From Allobosea sp. BK604 (lineage in GTDB: Bacteria > Pseudomonadota > Alphaproteobacteria > Rhizobiales > Beijerinckiaceae), in assembly GCF_004341515.1 (NCBI RefSeq), contig NZ_SLZF01000011.1:235902-299901 (forward strand): 64,000 nt of DNA. Direction: 5' to 3'. Below the pieces are notes generated by a model. The model had not been told where the DNA came from and ran no database searches. It saw only the letters and a list, made by a program, of their open reading frames with translations. Shown piece after piece: positions 33,199-41,486 of the stretch. Position numbers and translations under genes: made by a program. Within the stretch, counting starts at the first letter, position 1, and each line of letters starts with the position of its first letter.

Positions 33199-33215
33199 TC
33201 GTGCATTATGCACGA
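33199..33215. promoter_or_regulatory. GntR operator candidate 2
   Basis: TCGTGCAT-T-ATGCACGA is a perfect 17-bp palindrome with the same TCGTGCA half-site as candidate 1. It lies about 200 bases upstream of the 2-hydroxyacid dehydrogenase start, on the side of the catabolic operon. Confidence 0.6.
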
Positions 33216-33419
33216 AACATCGGGCATTGAACGACCGCGATGACAGGCGCTCCGCAGCGCCGCGCACAATCAGCCAGAGCCAATTGCGAGCAGCGGCACG
33301 GCCGCTTGCGGGCGTCGTGGGAAGGGAAACGTCATGGCCTTGCGACCTGGTCGCTTGCCCTCCGATTTCGGTCGACCGTCGTTGGGCGAGGGCGACAGCG
33401 CGTCATGCGAGAGAGCGTC

Positions 33420-34409
33420 ATGAAGGTCGTCCTGATCGGCGATGCGGCGCGCCAGCAAGCTGTGCTCGCGCCGCTCATCCCGGGCGTTGAGATCGCGACC
33501 TTGCCGCGCGAGGCGACGGCCTCGGCCGAATTCGATTCGCAGATCGCGCCCGACGATGTCGTCGTCAGCATTCGGCTCAAGCGACCGGATGGCGCGCCGC
33601 CCTTCGCGCTGCTGCATGTTCCGGGCGCCGGGCTCGACGGCATCGATCTCGCCGCGCTGCAACCGGGCTGCCGGGTCTGCAATGTCTTCGAGCACGAGAT
33701 CCCGATCGCGGAATATGTGCTCCATGCCATGCTGAGCTGGGAGATCCGCCCCGATGCCATGCGCTTCACTGCGTCGGGCTGGGGCGAGGCGCATCGCAAC
33801 CGCAAGCCGCATGGCGAACTCGCCGGCAAGACGCTCGGCATCATCGGCTTCGGCCGGATCGGCCGCGCCATCGCAGAGCGGGCGCGGGCCTTCGGCATGC
33901 GCATCGCGACGCTCGACCGCTCGATCGGCCAATACGCTGCGCTGGTCGACGAGCGCGTGCCGCCCCGCGAGCTGCGCAAGCTGCTCGGCCTGTCCGACTA
34001 TGTCGCGCTCGCCTGTCCGCTGAGCGAAAGCACGCGCGGGCTCATCGGCGCGGCCGAGCTCGCCGCGATGAAGCCGTCGGGCGTGCTGATCAACGTCTCG
34101 CGCGCCGAGATCGTCGCGGAAGAGCTGCTCTATCGGGCACTGGCGGATGGCGGGATCGGCGGGGCCATCCTCGACGTCTGGTACCGCTATCCCGGCGGTG
34201 CCGGCGACGATCCCGAGCCCTCCGCCTTTCCCTTCCTCGATCTCCCGAACGTGGTGGCGACGCCGCATTCCTCGGCCTGGACCACCGCACTGCCGGGCCG
34301 GCGCTACCGCGTCATCGCCGAGAACATCCGCCGCCTCATCGCCGGCGAGCCTCTCCTCAATCAGGTCTGGCCCGAGGCCCAGGCCGCCAGCCGGAAACAA
34401 GCATCGTGA
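33420..34409 (+). CDS. D-isomer-specific 2-hydroxyacid dehydrogenase family protein
   Basis: A 329-aa NAD(P)-dependent enzyme. The nucleotide-binding motif is LGIIGFGRIGRAIAERA, the catalytic Arg is in LINVSRAEIV and the catalytic His in VATPHSSAWT. The usual Glu in the DVFxxEP motif is replaced (DVWYRYPGG), so this belongs to a divergent subgroup. As first gene of the operon it probably oxidises or reduces a sugar-acid intermediate. The start MKVVLIGDAA has GAGAG upstream. It overlaps the next gene by four bases. Confidence 0.82.
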   Translation: MKVVLIGDAARQQAVLAPLIPGVEIATLPREATASAEFDSQIAPDDVVVSIRLKRPDGAPPFALLHVPGAGLDGIDLAALQPGCRVCNVFEHEIPIAEYVLHAMLSWEIRPDAMRFTASGWGEAHRNRKPHGELAGKTLGIIGFGRIGRAIAERARAFGMRIATLDRSIGQYAALVDERVPPRELRKLLGLSDYVALACPLSESTRGLIGAAELAAMKPSGVLINVSRAEIVAEELLYRALADGGIGGAILDVWYRYPGGAGDDPEPSAFPFLDLPNVVATPHSSAWTTALPGRRYRVIAENIRRLIAGEPLLNQVWPEAQAASRKQAS

Positions 34410-35590
34410 ACGAGCCGATCAAGATCACCGACATCCAGACCGTCGTCGTCAACGCGGAGATGAGGAACTGGATCTTCGTCAAGGTCGTCACCGACCAGGA
34501 CGGCCTCTATGGCTGGGGCGAGGCGAGCCTGAACTGGAAGACGCGCGCGGTCACCGGCGCGGTCGAGGACCTCAAGCCGCTGCTGATCGGCAAGGATCCG
34601 CGCGATATCGAGCAGATCCTGCGCATCCTCAACAAGCACAGCTACTACCGGCTCGGCATCATCGGGGCGACCGCGATCAGCGGCATCGAGCACGCGCTCT
34701 GGGACATCTTTGGCAAGAGCCTCGACCTGCCGGTCTGGCGCCTGCTGGGCGGCAAGACGCGCGACAGCGTGCGTGTCTACACCCATCTCGGGCTCGGTGA
34801 CATGAAGTCGGTCTACGAGACCTTCGACGAGGGCGCCTTGCGCGACAAGGCGCTGGCCGTCGTCGAACAGGGCTACGACGCGCTCAAGGTCGTCTTCATC
34901 CCCTATGCGCATTTCTCGGTCGGCATCCCCGCCCGCAAGCATGTCGGCAAGCTGATGCGGGTGCTGCGCGATGCGGTCGGCGACCATGTCGACATCATGA
35001 TCGACTTCCACGGCCGCCCGGCCTCGATCGCCGGCGCGTTGCAATTCATCGAGGAGCTCGCGCCCTACAACCCGATGTTCTGCGAGGAACCGGTCATTCC
35101 CGGCGACACCGAGGCGATGCGCCTCGTCACCGAGCGCGCCGGCTGCCCGATCGCGACCGGCGAGCGCCTCGTCGGCTTCAAGGAATTCGAGCCGCTCTTT
35201 GCCGCCAAGGCCTGCCATATCGTCCAGCCCGACCTCAACCACACCGGCGGCATCCTCGAGGGCAAGCGCATCGCCGCTGCCGCCGAGCAGGCCTTCATGG
35301 GTGTCGCGCCGCATAATCCGAACGGGCCGATCGCCGGCGCGGCGGCGCTGCATTTCGACGTCTCGACGCCGAATTTCGTGATCCAGGAGGAGATGAGCGG
35401 CGCCGTGCCCTGGTACGACGATGTCGTCTCCGTGCCGATGAAGCGCACCGGCAGCGCCTGGGCGGTGCCCGAGGCGCCAGGCCTCGGCGTCGAGGTCAAC
35501 GAGCGCGAGGCGGCCAAGCATCCGTTCAAGCAGGAAGTCTTCCATACCGCAACGGCGATCCTGCCCGACGGCACGATCGTGGACTGGTGA
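34406..35590 (+). CDS. Mandelate racemase/enolase-superfamily sugar-acid dehydratase
   Basis: A 394-aa enzyme of the D-galactonate dehydratase-like branch. Metal ligands are visible in order: Asp in MIDFHGR (about 199), Glu in FCEEPV (about 227) and Glu in ATGERLVGF (about 253). The catalytic His is in APHNPNGP (about 302), and VQPDLNHTGGI supplies the preceding Asp. It should dehydrate a hexonic or pentonic acid to a 2-keto-3-deoxy acid. Substrate cannot be fixed from sequence. The GTG start overlaps the preceding stop by four bases. Confidence 0.88.
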   Translation: MNEPIKITDIQTVVVNAEMRNWIFVKVVTDQDGLYGWGEASLNWKTRAVTGAVEDLKPLLIGKDPRDIEQILRILNKHSYYRLGIIGATAISGIEHALWDIFGKSLDLPVWRLLGGKTRDSVRVYTHLGLGDMKSVYETFDEGALRDKALAVVEQGYDALKVVFIPYAHFSVGIPARKHVGKLMRVLRDAVGDHVDIMIDFHGRPASIAGALQFIEELAPYNPMFCEEPVIPGDTEAMRLVTERAGCPIATGERLVGFKEFEPLFAAKACHIVQPDLNHTGGILEGKRIAAAAEQAFMGVAPHNPNGPIAGAAALHFDVSTPNFVIQEEMSGAVPWYDDVVSVPMKRTGSAWAVPEAPGLGVEVNEREAAKHPFKQEVFHTATAILPDGTIVDW

Positions 35591-35594
35591 GCCT

Positions 35595-36689
35595 ATGACC
35601 AATCTCTTCGATACGAGGCGCGATTTCGCGCTGCCCGGCGGCGTCTATAACGCAACACCCTCGCGGATCATTTTTGGCGCCGGCTCGCTGGCCAAGGTCG
35701 CGGAGGCGGTGGCGGCCTATGACGCAAAGCGCGCGGTGGTGGTCTCGACGCCCGGTCGCTCCGACCTGGCCCAGCGCGTCGCCGATCTCTTGGGCGAGCG
35801 CTGCTGCGGTATCATTCCGGAAGCCATCTCGCAGGTCCCGATCGAGCTCACCGTTCGCGGGCAGAAGCTTGCGGCGGATCTGAAGGCCGACTGCATCGTC
35901 AGCGCTGGCGGCGGCGCCTCGATCGGTCTCGGCAAGGGCATCGGGCTCGGCTATGCCAAGCCGATTGTCGCGATCCCGACGACCTATTCCGGCTCCGAGA
36001 TGACAGGTTTCTGCGGCATCACCATCGATGGCGTGAAGCGCATGCACAAGAGCCTGAACATGCTGGCTTCGACCGTGATCTACGATCCGGAGCTTTCGCT
36101 TGGGCTGCCGGTCGATGTCAGCATGGCGAGCGCCATGAATGCGCTCGCCCATTGCGTCGATGCGATCTACGTCTCGACGATCAGCCCGCTGATCGTCAGC
36201 GCTGCCTATGAGGGCGCGGCCGCGCTTGCCAAGGCAATGCCGCGCGTCGCCGCCTCGCCGGACGACGTTTCGGCGCGCACCGATCTGCTCTACGGCGCCT
36301 TCCTCGGCGGCGCGGCGCTGACCGGCGGTTTCGCCCTGCAGCACGGCGTTGCCCATACCCTGGGCGGCTCCTTCGGCATCGCGCATGGCCTGTCCCATTC
36401 GCTCGTGCTGCCGCATGTCGCCGCCTACAATACCCGCTATGCGCCGCGCGAGATGAAGCGCCTGGCCGATGCGATGGGCGTCGAGAATGTCGGCGCGGCC
36501 CTGTTCGACCTGATGGTCGGCGTCGGCCTGCCGGCGAGCCTGAAGGAGGTCGGTTTCGACCGTGCCAATATCGAGCGTGCGGCCGAGATTACGGTCGAGA
36601 CCGATAACGGCCTCAATCCCGGCCCGGTGACGATCGAGGGCGTGCGCGCCCTGCTGGAGGACGCCTATGCCGGGCGGCGTCCCGCATGA
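35595..36689 (+). CDS. Iron-type alcohol dehydrogenase, maleylacetate reductase-like
   Basis: A 364-aa Fe-ADH-superfamily enzyme most like maleylacetate reductases. NAD(P)-binding residues lie in VSAGGGASIGLGKGIG and AIPTTYSGSEMT. Metal and active-site His residues are in NALAHCVDAIY and QHGVAHTLGGSFGIAHGLSH. Maleylacetate reductases end many aromatic pathways, but no ring-cleavage gene is present here. It may instead reduce a keto or aldehyde intermediate of the sugar-acid route. It starts 4 bases after the dehydratase stop and overlaps tctB by four bases. Confidence 0.82.
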   Translation: MTNLFDTRRDFALPGGVYNATPSRIIFGAGSLAKVAEAVAAYDAKRAVVVSTPGRSDLAQRVADLLGERCCGIIPEAISQVPIELTVRGQKLAADLKADCIVSAGGGASIGLGKGIGLGYAKPIVAIPTTYSGSEMTGFCGITIDGVKRMHKSLNMLASTVIYDPELSLGLPVDVSMASAMNALAHCVDAIYVSTISPLIVSAAYEGAAALAKAMPRVAASPDDVSARTDLLYGAFLGGAALTGGFALQHGVAHTLGGSFGIAHGLSHSLVLPHVAAYNTRYAPREMKRLADAMGVENVGAALFDLMVGVGLPASLKEVGFDRANIERAAEITVETDNGLNPGPVTIEGVRALLEDAYAGRRPA

Positions 36690-37126
36690 TCGAGCGGCTC
36701 GTCAACCTCACCTGGGTCCTGGTCGGCGCCGCCGCGGCGGTGCTGTCCTGGCGGATCGGCCTGACCGGGCCTTACGGACCTGATTCCGGGCTCTTTCCCT
36801 TCGTCGCGGGCATCCTGGTCTGTCTCGGTGGTGTCGGCCTGCTGCTGACCAAGGGCCATGCGGTCAATGGGCTGGAATGGCCGGACCGGGCAGGGTGGAG
36901 GCGGATCGGCGGCGTGCTCGCCGGGCTCGCCTTCATGGCGGCGAGCATTCCCTATCTCGGCTTCGCCGCCGCGGGCGTGATCACCATGCTGATCCTGCTG
37001 CGCACAGTCGAGCAGTCGAGCTGGGTCTCCTCGATCCTGCTCGCGGTCATCTCCGTCGCCGCGACACTCGGCCTGTTCGGCTACCTGCTCGACCTGCAGC
37101 TGCCGCGCGGCCCCTGGGGTTTCTGA
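36686..37126 (+). CDS. tctB: Tripartite tricarboxylate transporter small subunit TctB
   Basis: A 146-aa inner-membrane protein with four hydrophobic helices (about 5-25, 35-55, 80-115 and 120-140), matching TctB. The N-terminus reads VNLTWVLVGAAAAVLSWRIG. It forms the membrane part of a TTT importer with TctA; the Bug-type TctC protein supplies the substrate. The ATG overlaps the upstream dehydrogenase stop, and TctA follows after four bases. Confidence 0.85.
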   Translation: MIERLVNLTWVLVGAAAAVLSWRIGLTGPYGPDSGLFPFVAGILVCLGGVGLLLTKGHAVNGLEWPDRAGWRRIGGVLAGLAFMAASIPYLGFAAAGVITMLILLRTVEQSSWVSSILLAVISVAATLGLFGYLLDLQLPRGPWGF

Positions 37127-37130
37127 CGCC

Positions 37131-38642
37131 ATGGAAGCGATCTCCGGCCTCATCACCGGCTTCGGCGTCATCCTGACGCCGAGCAATATCATGCTCTGCC
37201 TGCTCGGCAGCTTCGTCGGCACGATGATCGGCGTGCTGCCCGGCATCGGGCCGCTGGCGGCGCTGGCGCTGCTGCTGCCGGTCACCTTCTCGCTGCCGCC
37301 GGTGGCGGGCGTCGTGATGCTCGCCGCGATCTTCTACGGCGCGATGTATGGCGGCTCGACCACCTCGATCCTGCTGAACATTCCCGGCGAGGCGGCCTCG
37401 GTCGTCACCTGCCGCGACGGCTACCAGATGGCGCGCCAGGGCCGCGCGGGCGCTGCGCTCGGCGTCGCCGCCTTCGGCTCATTCGTTGCGGGCACGCTCA
37501 GCGTCATCGCGCTCACCTTCTTCGCGCCGATCCTGGGCGTGATCGCGCTGCGCTTCGGCCCGCCCGAGAATGTCGCGCTGATGGTACTCGGCCTCGTCTG
37601 CACGCTCTACATGATCAGCGGCTCGACGCTGAAGGGACTGACGATGATCGCTCTCGGCGTGCTGCTGGCGATGATCGGCACCGACGTGGTCAGCGGCAAT
37701 GAGCGCTTCACCTTCGGCTCGATCAATCTCTCGGCCGGGCTCGACCTGCTCGCCATCGTCATCGGCCTGTTCGGCGTCTCCGAGATCCTCGCCAATGTCG
37801 AGAAGATCAGCAAGAACACGCTGCTCGCCGAGAAGATCAAGGGCCTCTTCCCGACCAAGGAGGACTGGAAGGCCTCGATCGGGCCGATGCTGCGCGGCTC
37901 CGGCCTCGGCTTCCTGCTCGGCCTCGTGCCGGGCGGCGGGCCGATCACCGCCTCCTTCATCTCCTACGCGGTCGAGCAGAAGGTGGCGAAGGATCCGAGC
38001 CGCTTCGGCAAGGGCGCGATCGAGGGCGTCGCCGGTCCTGAATCCGCCAACAACGCCGCGGTCGGCGGCGGCATGATCCCGGTGCTTTCGCTCGGCATTC
38101 CCGGCACGCCGGTGACGGCGCTGCTGCTCGGCGCGCTCGTGATCCAGGGCATCCAGCCCGGCCCGCTCTTCATGCAGCAGCGGCCGGACCTGTTCTGGGG
38201 GATCGTCGCCAGCATGTATATCGGCAACGTCTTCCTGCTGATCCTGAACCTGCCGCTGGTCGGGCTCTGGGTGCAGCTGCTGCGCGTGCCTTACCGCGTA
38301 CTGTTCCCGATCGTGCTGATGCTCTCGGTCGTCGGCACGTATTCGTCCAACAAGAACGTCTTCGATCTATGGGTGATGCTCGCGTTCGGCGTCGCAGGCT
38401 ATGTGCTGCGCAAGCTCGAATACGATCTCGCACCCTTCCTCATCGCCTTCGTGCTCGCGCCCTTGCTCGAGCAGTCGCTGCGCCAGTCGCTGGTGATGTC
38501 GCCTGACGGGATCATGATCATGCTCCAGAGGCCCATCGCCGCAACGCTCATCGTCATCTCCTTCGTGCTGGTGGCGCTGATGATCAGAAGAGGCCTGAAG
38601 CCTCGGGAAACGGGAGGAGTTATCAATGAAGTTCATCAATAA
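37131..38642 (+). CDS. tctA: Tripartite tricarboxylate transporter large subunit TctA
   Basis: A 503-aa inner-membrane permease with about twelve helices. Family landmarks are MIGVLPGIGPLAALALLLPV, YGAMYGGSTTSILLNIPGE, LGLVPGGGPITASFISYAVE and SANNAAVGGGMIPVLSLGIP. The two Gly/Pro-rich re-entrant patches form the translocation path. It imports carboxylates with a cation gradient. The substrate is presumably the sugar acid degraded by this operon. The 3' end overlaps tctC by 17 bases. Confidence 0.95.
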   Translation: MEAISGLITGFGVILTPSNIMLCLLGSFVGTMIGVLPGIGPLAALALLLPVTFSLPPVAGVVMLAAIFYGAMYGGSTTSILLNIPGEAASVVTCRDGYQMARQGRAGAALGVAAFGSFVAGTLSVIALTFFAPILGVIALRFGPPENVALMVLGLVCTLYMISGSTLKGLTMIALGVLLAMIGTDVVSGNERFTFGSINLSAGLDLLAIVIGLFGVSEILANVEKISKNTLLAEKIKGLFPTKEDWKASIGPMLRGSGLGFLLGLVPGGGPITASFISYAVEQKVAKDPSRFGKGAIEGVAGPESANNAAVGGGMIPVLSLGIPGTPVTALLLGALVIQGIQPGPLFMQQRPDLFWGIVASMYIGNVFLLILNLPLVGLWVQLLRVPYRVLFPIVLMLSVVGTYSSNKNVFDLWVMLAFGVAGYVLRKLEYDLAPFLIAFVLAPLLEQSLRQSLVMSPDGIMIMLQRPIAATLIVISFVLVALMIRRGLKPRETGGVINEVHQ

Positions 38643-39645
38643 GGCGCTCGCCCTCGGGGCGGCGCTCGGCCTCGCCGCGCTCGCCGGCCCGGCGCTCGCG
38701 CAGGGCACCAATGCCGAGCTGGTCAAGGCCAAGCCGGCCGGCTTCCCGACCCAGCCGATCGAAATGACGGTGGTCTATCCGGCCGGTGGTGGCGCCGACC
38801 TGACGGCGCGGCTGCTCGGCAAGACGATGGAGCAACTCTCCGGCAGCCGGATCCTGGTCAACAACCGCACCGGCGGCGCCGGCATGGTCGGCCATGCCTG
38901 GCTCGCCACCCAGGCGCCGACCGACGGCACCGCCATCGGCATGCTGGTCAATCTCGTCTGGGGCGACTCGATGCTGCGGGCCCAGGGGCGCTGGTCGCAT
39001 ACCGATCTCGAGCCGATCGGCTATCTCAACAGCGACCCGATGGTCTGGTTCGTCACCACCGACGGGCCGTTCAAGGACAAGACCGCCGCCCAGGTCATCC
39101 AGGCCGCCAAGGAGAAGCCGGGCACGATCCGCGTCGCAACCGTTCCCGGCTCGATGTGGGACTATAATATCGAGCAGGTCGAGGCGCAGACCGGCGCGAA
39201 ATTCCTGCGTGTGCCGTTCCAGAGCGGCGGCGCCGGCGTGGTCGGCCTGATCGGCAACAATGTCGATGTCGCGCTCGGCTTCTATGCCGAAGCCAAGCCG
39301 CACATGGATTCCGGCAAGGTCCGCGGCGTCGGCGTCGCGGCCGGCGAGCGGCTCGCCCATCTCAAGGACGTGCCGACGCTCAACGAGGCGCTGAACGGCA
39401 AGGAGTATCTCTGGACCCTGCTGCGCTTCGTCGTCGTGCCGAAGGCCACGCCGGCCGACCGCAAGGCCTATCTCGCCGCGATGGTGAAGGCGGCGATGCA
39501 GGACCAGGGCCTGCGCGACGAATATGCCAAGCTCGGCGTCTATTTCGACCCGACGCTGGAGAAGGCCGCGAACATCACCGAGGCGCTCAACAAGGAAGCC
39601 GAGCGCGAGCGTGAGTTCTACGTCAAGACCGGCCGCCTGAAGTGA
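38626..39645 (+). CDS. tctC: Bug-family substrate-binding protein TctC
   Basis: A 339-aa periplasmic binding protein with a signal peptide ending PALAQ (about residue 25). Bug-family landmarks are IEMTVVYPAGGGADLTARLL and ILVNNRTGGAGMVGHAWLA in the first lobe, GTIRVATVPGSMW in the second and GNNVDVALGFYAEAKPHMDS near the hinge. It captures a carboxylic acid for TctAB. Unlike most Bug genes, it is encoded after tctBA and starts within the tctA 3' end, so expression is probably boosted by the hairpin that follows. Confidence 0.92.
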   Translation: MKFINKALALGAALGLAALAGPALAQGTNAELVKAKPAGFPTQPIEMTVVYPAGGGADLTARLLGKTMEQLSGSRILVNNRTGGAGMVGHAWLATQAPTDGTAIGMLVNLVWGDSMLRAQGRWSHTDLEPIGYLNSDPMVWFVTTDGPFKDKTAAQVIQAAKEKPGTIRVATVPGSMWDYNIEQVEAQTGAKFLRVPFQSGGAGVVGLIGNNVDVALGFYAEAKPHMDSGKVRGVGVAAGERLAHLKDVPTLNEALNGKEYLWTLLRFVVVPKATPADRKAYLAAMVKAAMQDQGLRDEYAKLGVYFDPTLEKAANITEALNKEAEREREFYVKTGRLK

Positions 39646-39671
39646 GCTCAGACGGCTGAACGCAGCAACCG

Positions 39672-39695
39672 GCCTCCCGGAGCGATCCGGGAGGC
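39672..39695 (+). other. Intercistronic hairpin after tctC
   Basis: GCCTCCCGG-AGCGAT-CCGGGAGGC is a perfect nine-bp stem with a six-base loop between tctC and the aldolase gene. No T run follows. Such hairpins often stabilise the upstream binding-protein mRNA or cause partial termination. Confidence 0.55.
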
Positions 39696-39712
39696 GCAGA
39701 AGCGGATCGAAC

Positions 39713-40663
39713 ATGACATCTCCACTCTCGCCCGAGGGGCTGAAGGCGCGGCTTGCCCGTGGCCTGCTCGGCTTCCCGCTGACGGATTTCTCCGCCGATG
39801 GCAGCTTTGCGCCGCAGCCCTTCGGCGACAGGGTGCGCTTCATGGGCGGGCAGGGCTGCTCGGCCCTGTTCGTCGCGGGCGGAGCGGGGGAGTTCTTCTC
39901 GCTGACCAAGGATGAATACGCGGGCGTGCTCGCGACGGCGGTCGCGGCGCGCGACAACGACATCCCGCTGCTCGGCGCCGCCGGTGGCGGCACGCGCGAC
40001 GCCATCGAGCACGCGGCGATCGCGCAGCGTGCCGGCGTCGACGGTCTGCTGCTGCTGCCGCCCTATCTGACCGAGGTCTCACAGGAGGGGTTGCGCGCGC
40101 ATATCGCCGCGATCTGCAACAGCACCGATCTCGGCATCATCGTCTACAGCCGGGCCAATGGCCGGGTCCGCCCGGAAACGCTGTATCGGCTCGTCGACGA
40201 GTGCCCGAACCTGATCGCCTTCAAGGATGGCATCGGCGATACCGAGGAGCTCTGGGCGATGCGGACCAAGCTCGGCGGCCGTCTCGCCTTCCTCAACGGC
40301 ATGCCGACCGCCGAGGTCTATGCGCCGTCCTACCGCGCCATGGGCGTACCGACCTATTCCTCCGCCGTCTACAATTTCGCGCCGCGCGCGGCGATGGCGT
40401 TCTTCAACGCCGTCCAGGCGGGCGATCTGGCGCTGATCGACCGGATGATGCAGGCCTTCTTCATTCCCTATGGCCGTATCCGTGCCCGCCAGCCGGGCTA
40501 TGCGGTCAGCATCGTCAAGGCCGGCGTCGACATCGTCGGGCGCTCGGCCGGCAAGGTGCGACCGCCGCTTTCCGATCTGACGCGCGCCGAATACGAGGAA
40601 CTGGCGCCGCTGATCGATGCGCTTGTCCAGTTCGCGGAGGATGCTCATGCCCTCGCCAGGTGA
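39713..40663 (+). CDS. 5-dehydro-4-deoxyglucarate dehydratase-like DapA-family enzyme
   Basis: A 316-aa TIM-barrel class I aldolase-fold enzyme. The Schiff-base Lys is in NLIAFKDGIGD (about residue 171) and the Tyr of the family in IIVYSRANG. The N-terminus GLLGFPLTDFSADGSF and the sequence GGAGEFFSLTKDEY are characteristic of KDG(lucarate) dehydratases, which convert 5-keto-4-deoxyglucarate to 2,5-dioxopentanoate plus CO2. No 2,5-dioxopentanoate dehydrogenase is encoded nearby, so the substrate may differ. It overlaps the next gene by 17 bases. Confidence 0.82.
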   Translation: MTSPLSPEGLKARLARGLLGFPLTDFSADGSFAPQPFGDRVRFMGGQGCSALFVAGGAGEFFSLTKDEYAGVLATAVAARDNDIPLLGAAGGGTRDAIEHAAIAQRAGVDGLLLLPPYLTEVSQEGLRAHIAAICNSTDLGIIVYSRANGRVRPETLYRLVDECPNLIAFKDGIGDTEELWAMRTKLGGRLAFLNGMPTAEVYAPSYRAMGVPTYSSAVYNFAPRAAMAFFNAVQAGDLALIDRMMQAFFIPYGRIRARQPGYAVSIVKAGVDIVGRSAGKVRPPLSDLTRAEYEELAPLIDALVQFAEDAHALAR

Positions 40664-41486
40664 GGTCTCGATCTTCACCGTCTCGGCCAGCTCGCAGTGC
40701 CATGAGGGCCAGCGCGGCCATGTCGTGGTCTCCGGCTCCTATGGCGGCGAGTACAATGCCTTCCATGCCGGCAAATGGGGCATTCGCGGCGTGGTGCTCA
40801 ACGATGCCGGCATCGGCAAGGAGCGGGCCGGCGTGCGCGGGCTCGACTATCTCGACCGGGTCGGGCTTGCCGCCGCGACGGCGGATTGCATGACCTGCCA
40901 TATCGCCGATGGCGACCACATGCTCGCGAACGGCCGGATCAGCCATGTCAACCAGGCCGCCGCTGCACTGGGCTGCAAGGTCGGCCAGAGAGTGCGCGAC
41001 TGCGCCGAGCTGATGAAGGCGGGGACTCCGGCCAATGCCGAGCTGCCGGCGATCAAGGGCGGCAAGCGCTTCACCCTGCGCGAGGAGGAAGGCGAGCCGA
41101 AGGTGATCTGCCTCGATGCCGCGCCGATGCTGGAGGACGCGGATGCCGGCGCGATTGCCATTACCGGCTCGCATGCCGCACTCTTCCGCGGCCAGCCCGA
41201 CGACGTCATCAAGCCGCAGCTCCATGCCGTGTTCTTCAGCGATGGCGGGGTGGGGCTCGACAAGGCCGGTGTCTGGCGCCTTCCGGAACTCGACAAGCGT
41301 GGCATCCCGGCCGGCGCAATCGCGGCGATGAGCGCACCGATCGGCGATGCACGCGGCATCTACAGGGACGGCGTCTTCTCGCATGTGAATGCGACGGCCG
41401 AGGCGCTCGGCGCGCGGCCGGGCCAGCGTCTCTGCAATTTTGTCGACCGCCTGCTCGTCGCCGCCAGGAAACAGGCGGGGCAATGA
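40647..41486 (+). CDS. Unrecognised protein with an internal duplication, 279 aa
   Basis: I do not recognise this family. It is soluble with no signal peptide. Residues about 26-124 and 170-270 are visibly related: GSYGGEYNAF compares with GSHAALFRGQ, VVLNDAGIGKERAGV with VFFSDGGVGLDKAGV, and ISHVNQAAAALGCKVGQRV with FSHVNATAEALGARPGQRL. The first repeat holds CMTCHIADGD, a possible metal or thiol site that the second lacks. The gene is embedded in the sugar-acid operon, overlapping both neighbours, so a catalytic or accessory role in that pathway is likely. The start after GGAGG is MPSPGEVSIF. Confidence 0.75.
   Translation: MPSPGEVSIFTVSASSQCHEGQRGHVVVSGSYGGEYNAFHAGKWGIRGVVLNDAGIGKERAGVRGLDYLDRVGLAAATADCMTCHIADGDHMLANGRISHVNQAAAALGCKVGQRVRDCAELMKAGTPANAELPAIKGGKRFTLREEEGEPKVICLDAAPMLEDADAGAIAITGSHAALFRGQPDDVIKPQLHAVFFSDGGVGLDKAGVWRLPELDKRGIPAGAIAAMSAPIGDARGIYRDGVFSHVNATAEALGARPGQRLCNFVDRLLVAARKQAGQ

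Larger units (their letters stand above)
33090..33419. other. Divergent regulatory region gntR / sugar-acid operon
   Basis: About 330 bases without a real gene. It holds two related palindromes (listed separately) and a six-bp hairpin GGCGCT-CCGC-AGCGCC at 33246-33261 in the leader of the plus-strand operon. An in-frame ATG at 33405 is an alternative start for the dehydrogenase. Confidence 0.6.

Noticed and set aside
35595..36689. Aromatic ring-cleavage pathway suggested by a maleylacetate reductase-like gene.
   Set aside because: No dioxygenase, chlorocatechol or hydroxyquinol gene is present. All neighbours are sugar-acid genes, so an aromatic pathway is not supported.
38623..40005. A 460-codon open frame on the minus strand opposite tctC and the aldolase gene.
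   Set aside because: It spans two real genes and an intergenic hairpin, with no family signal.
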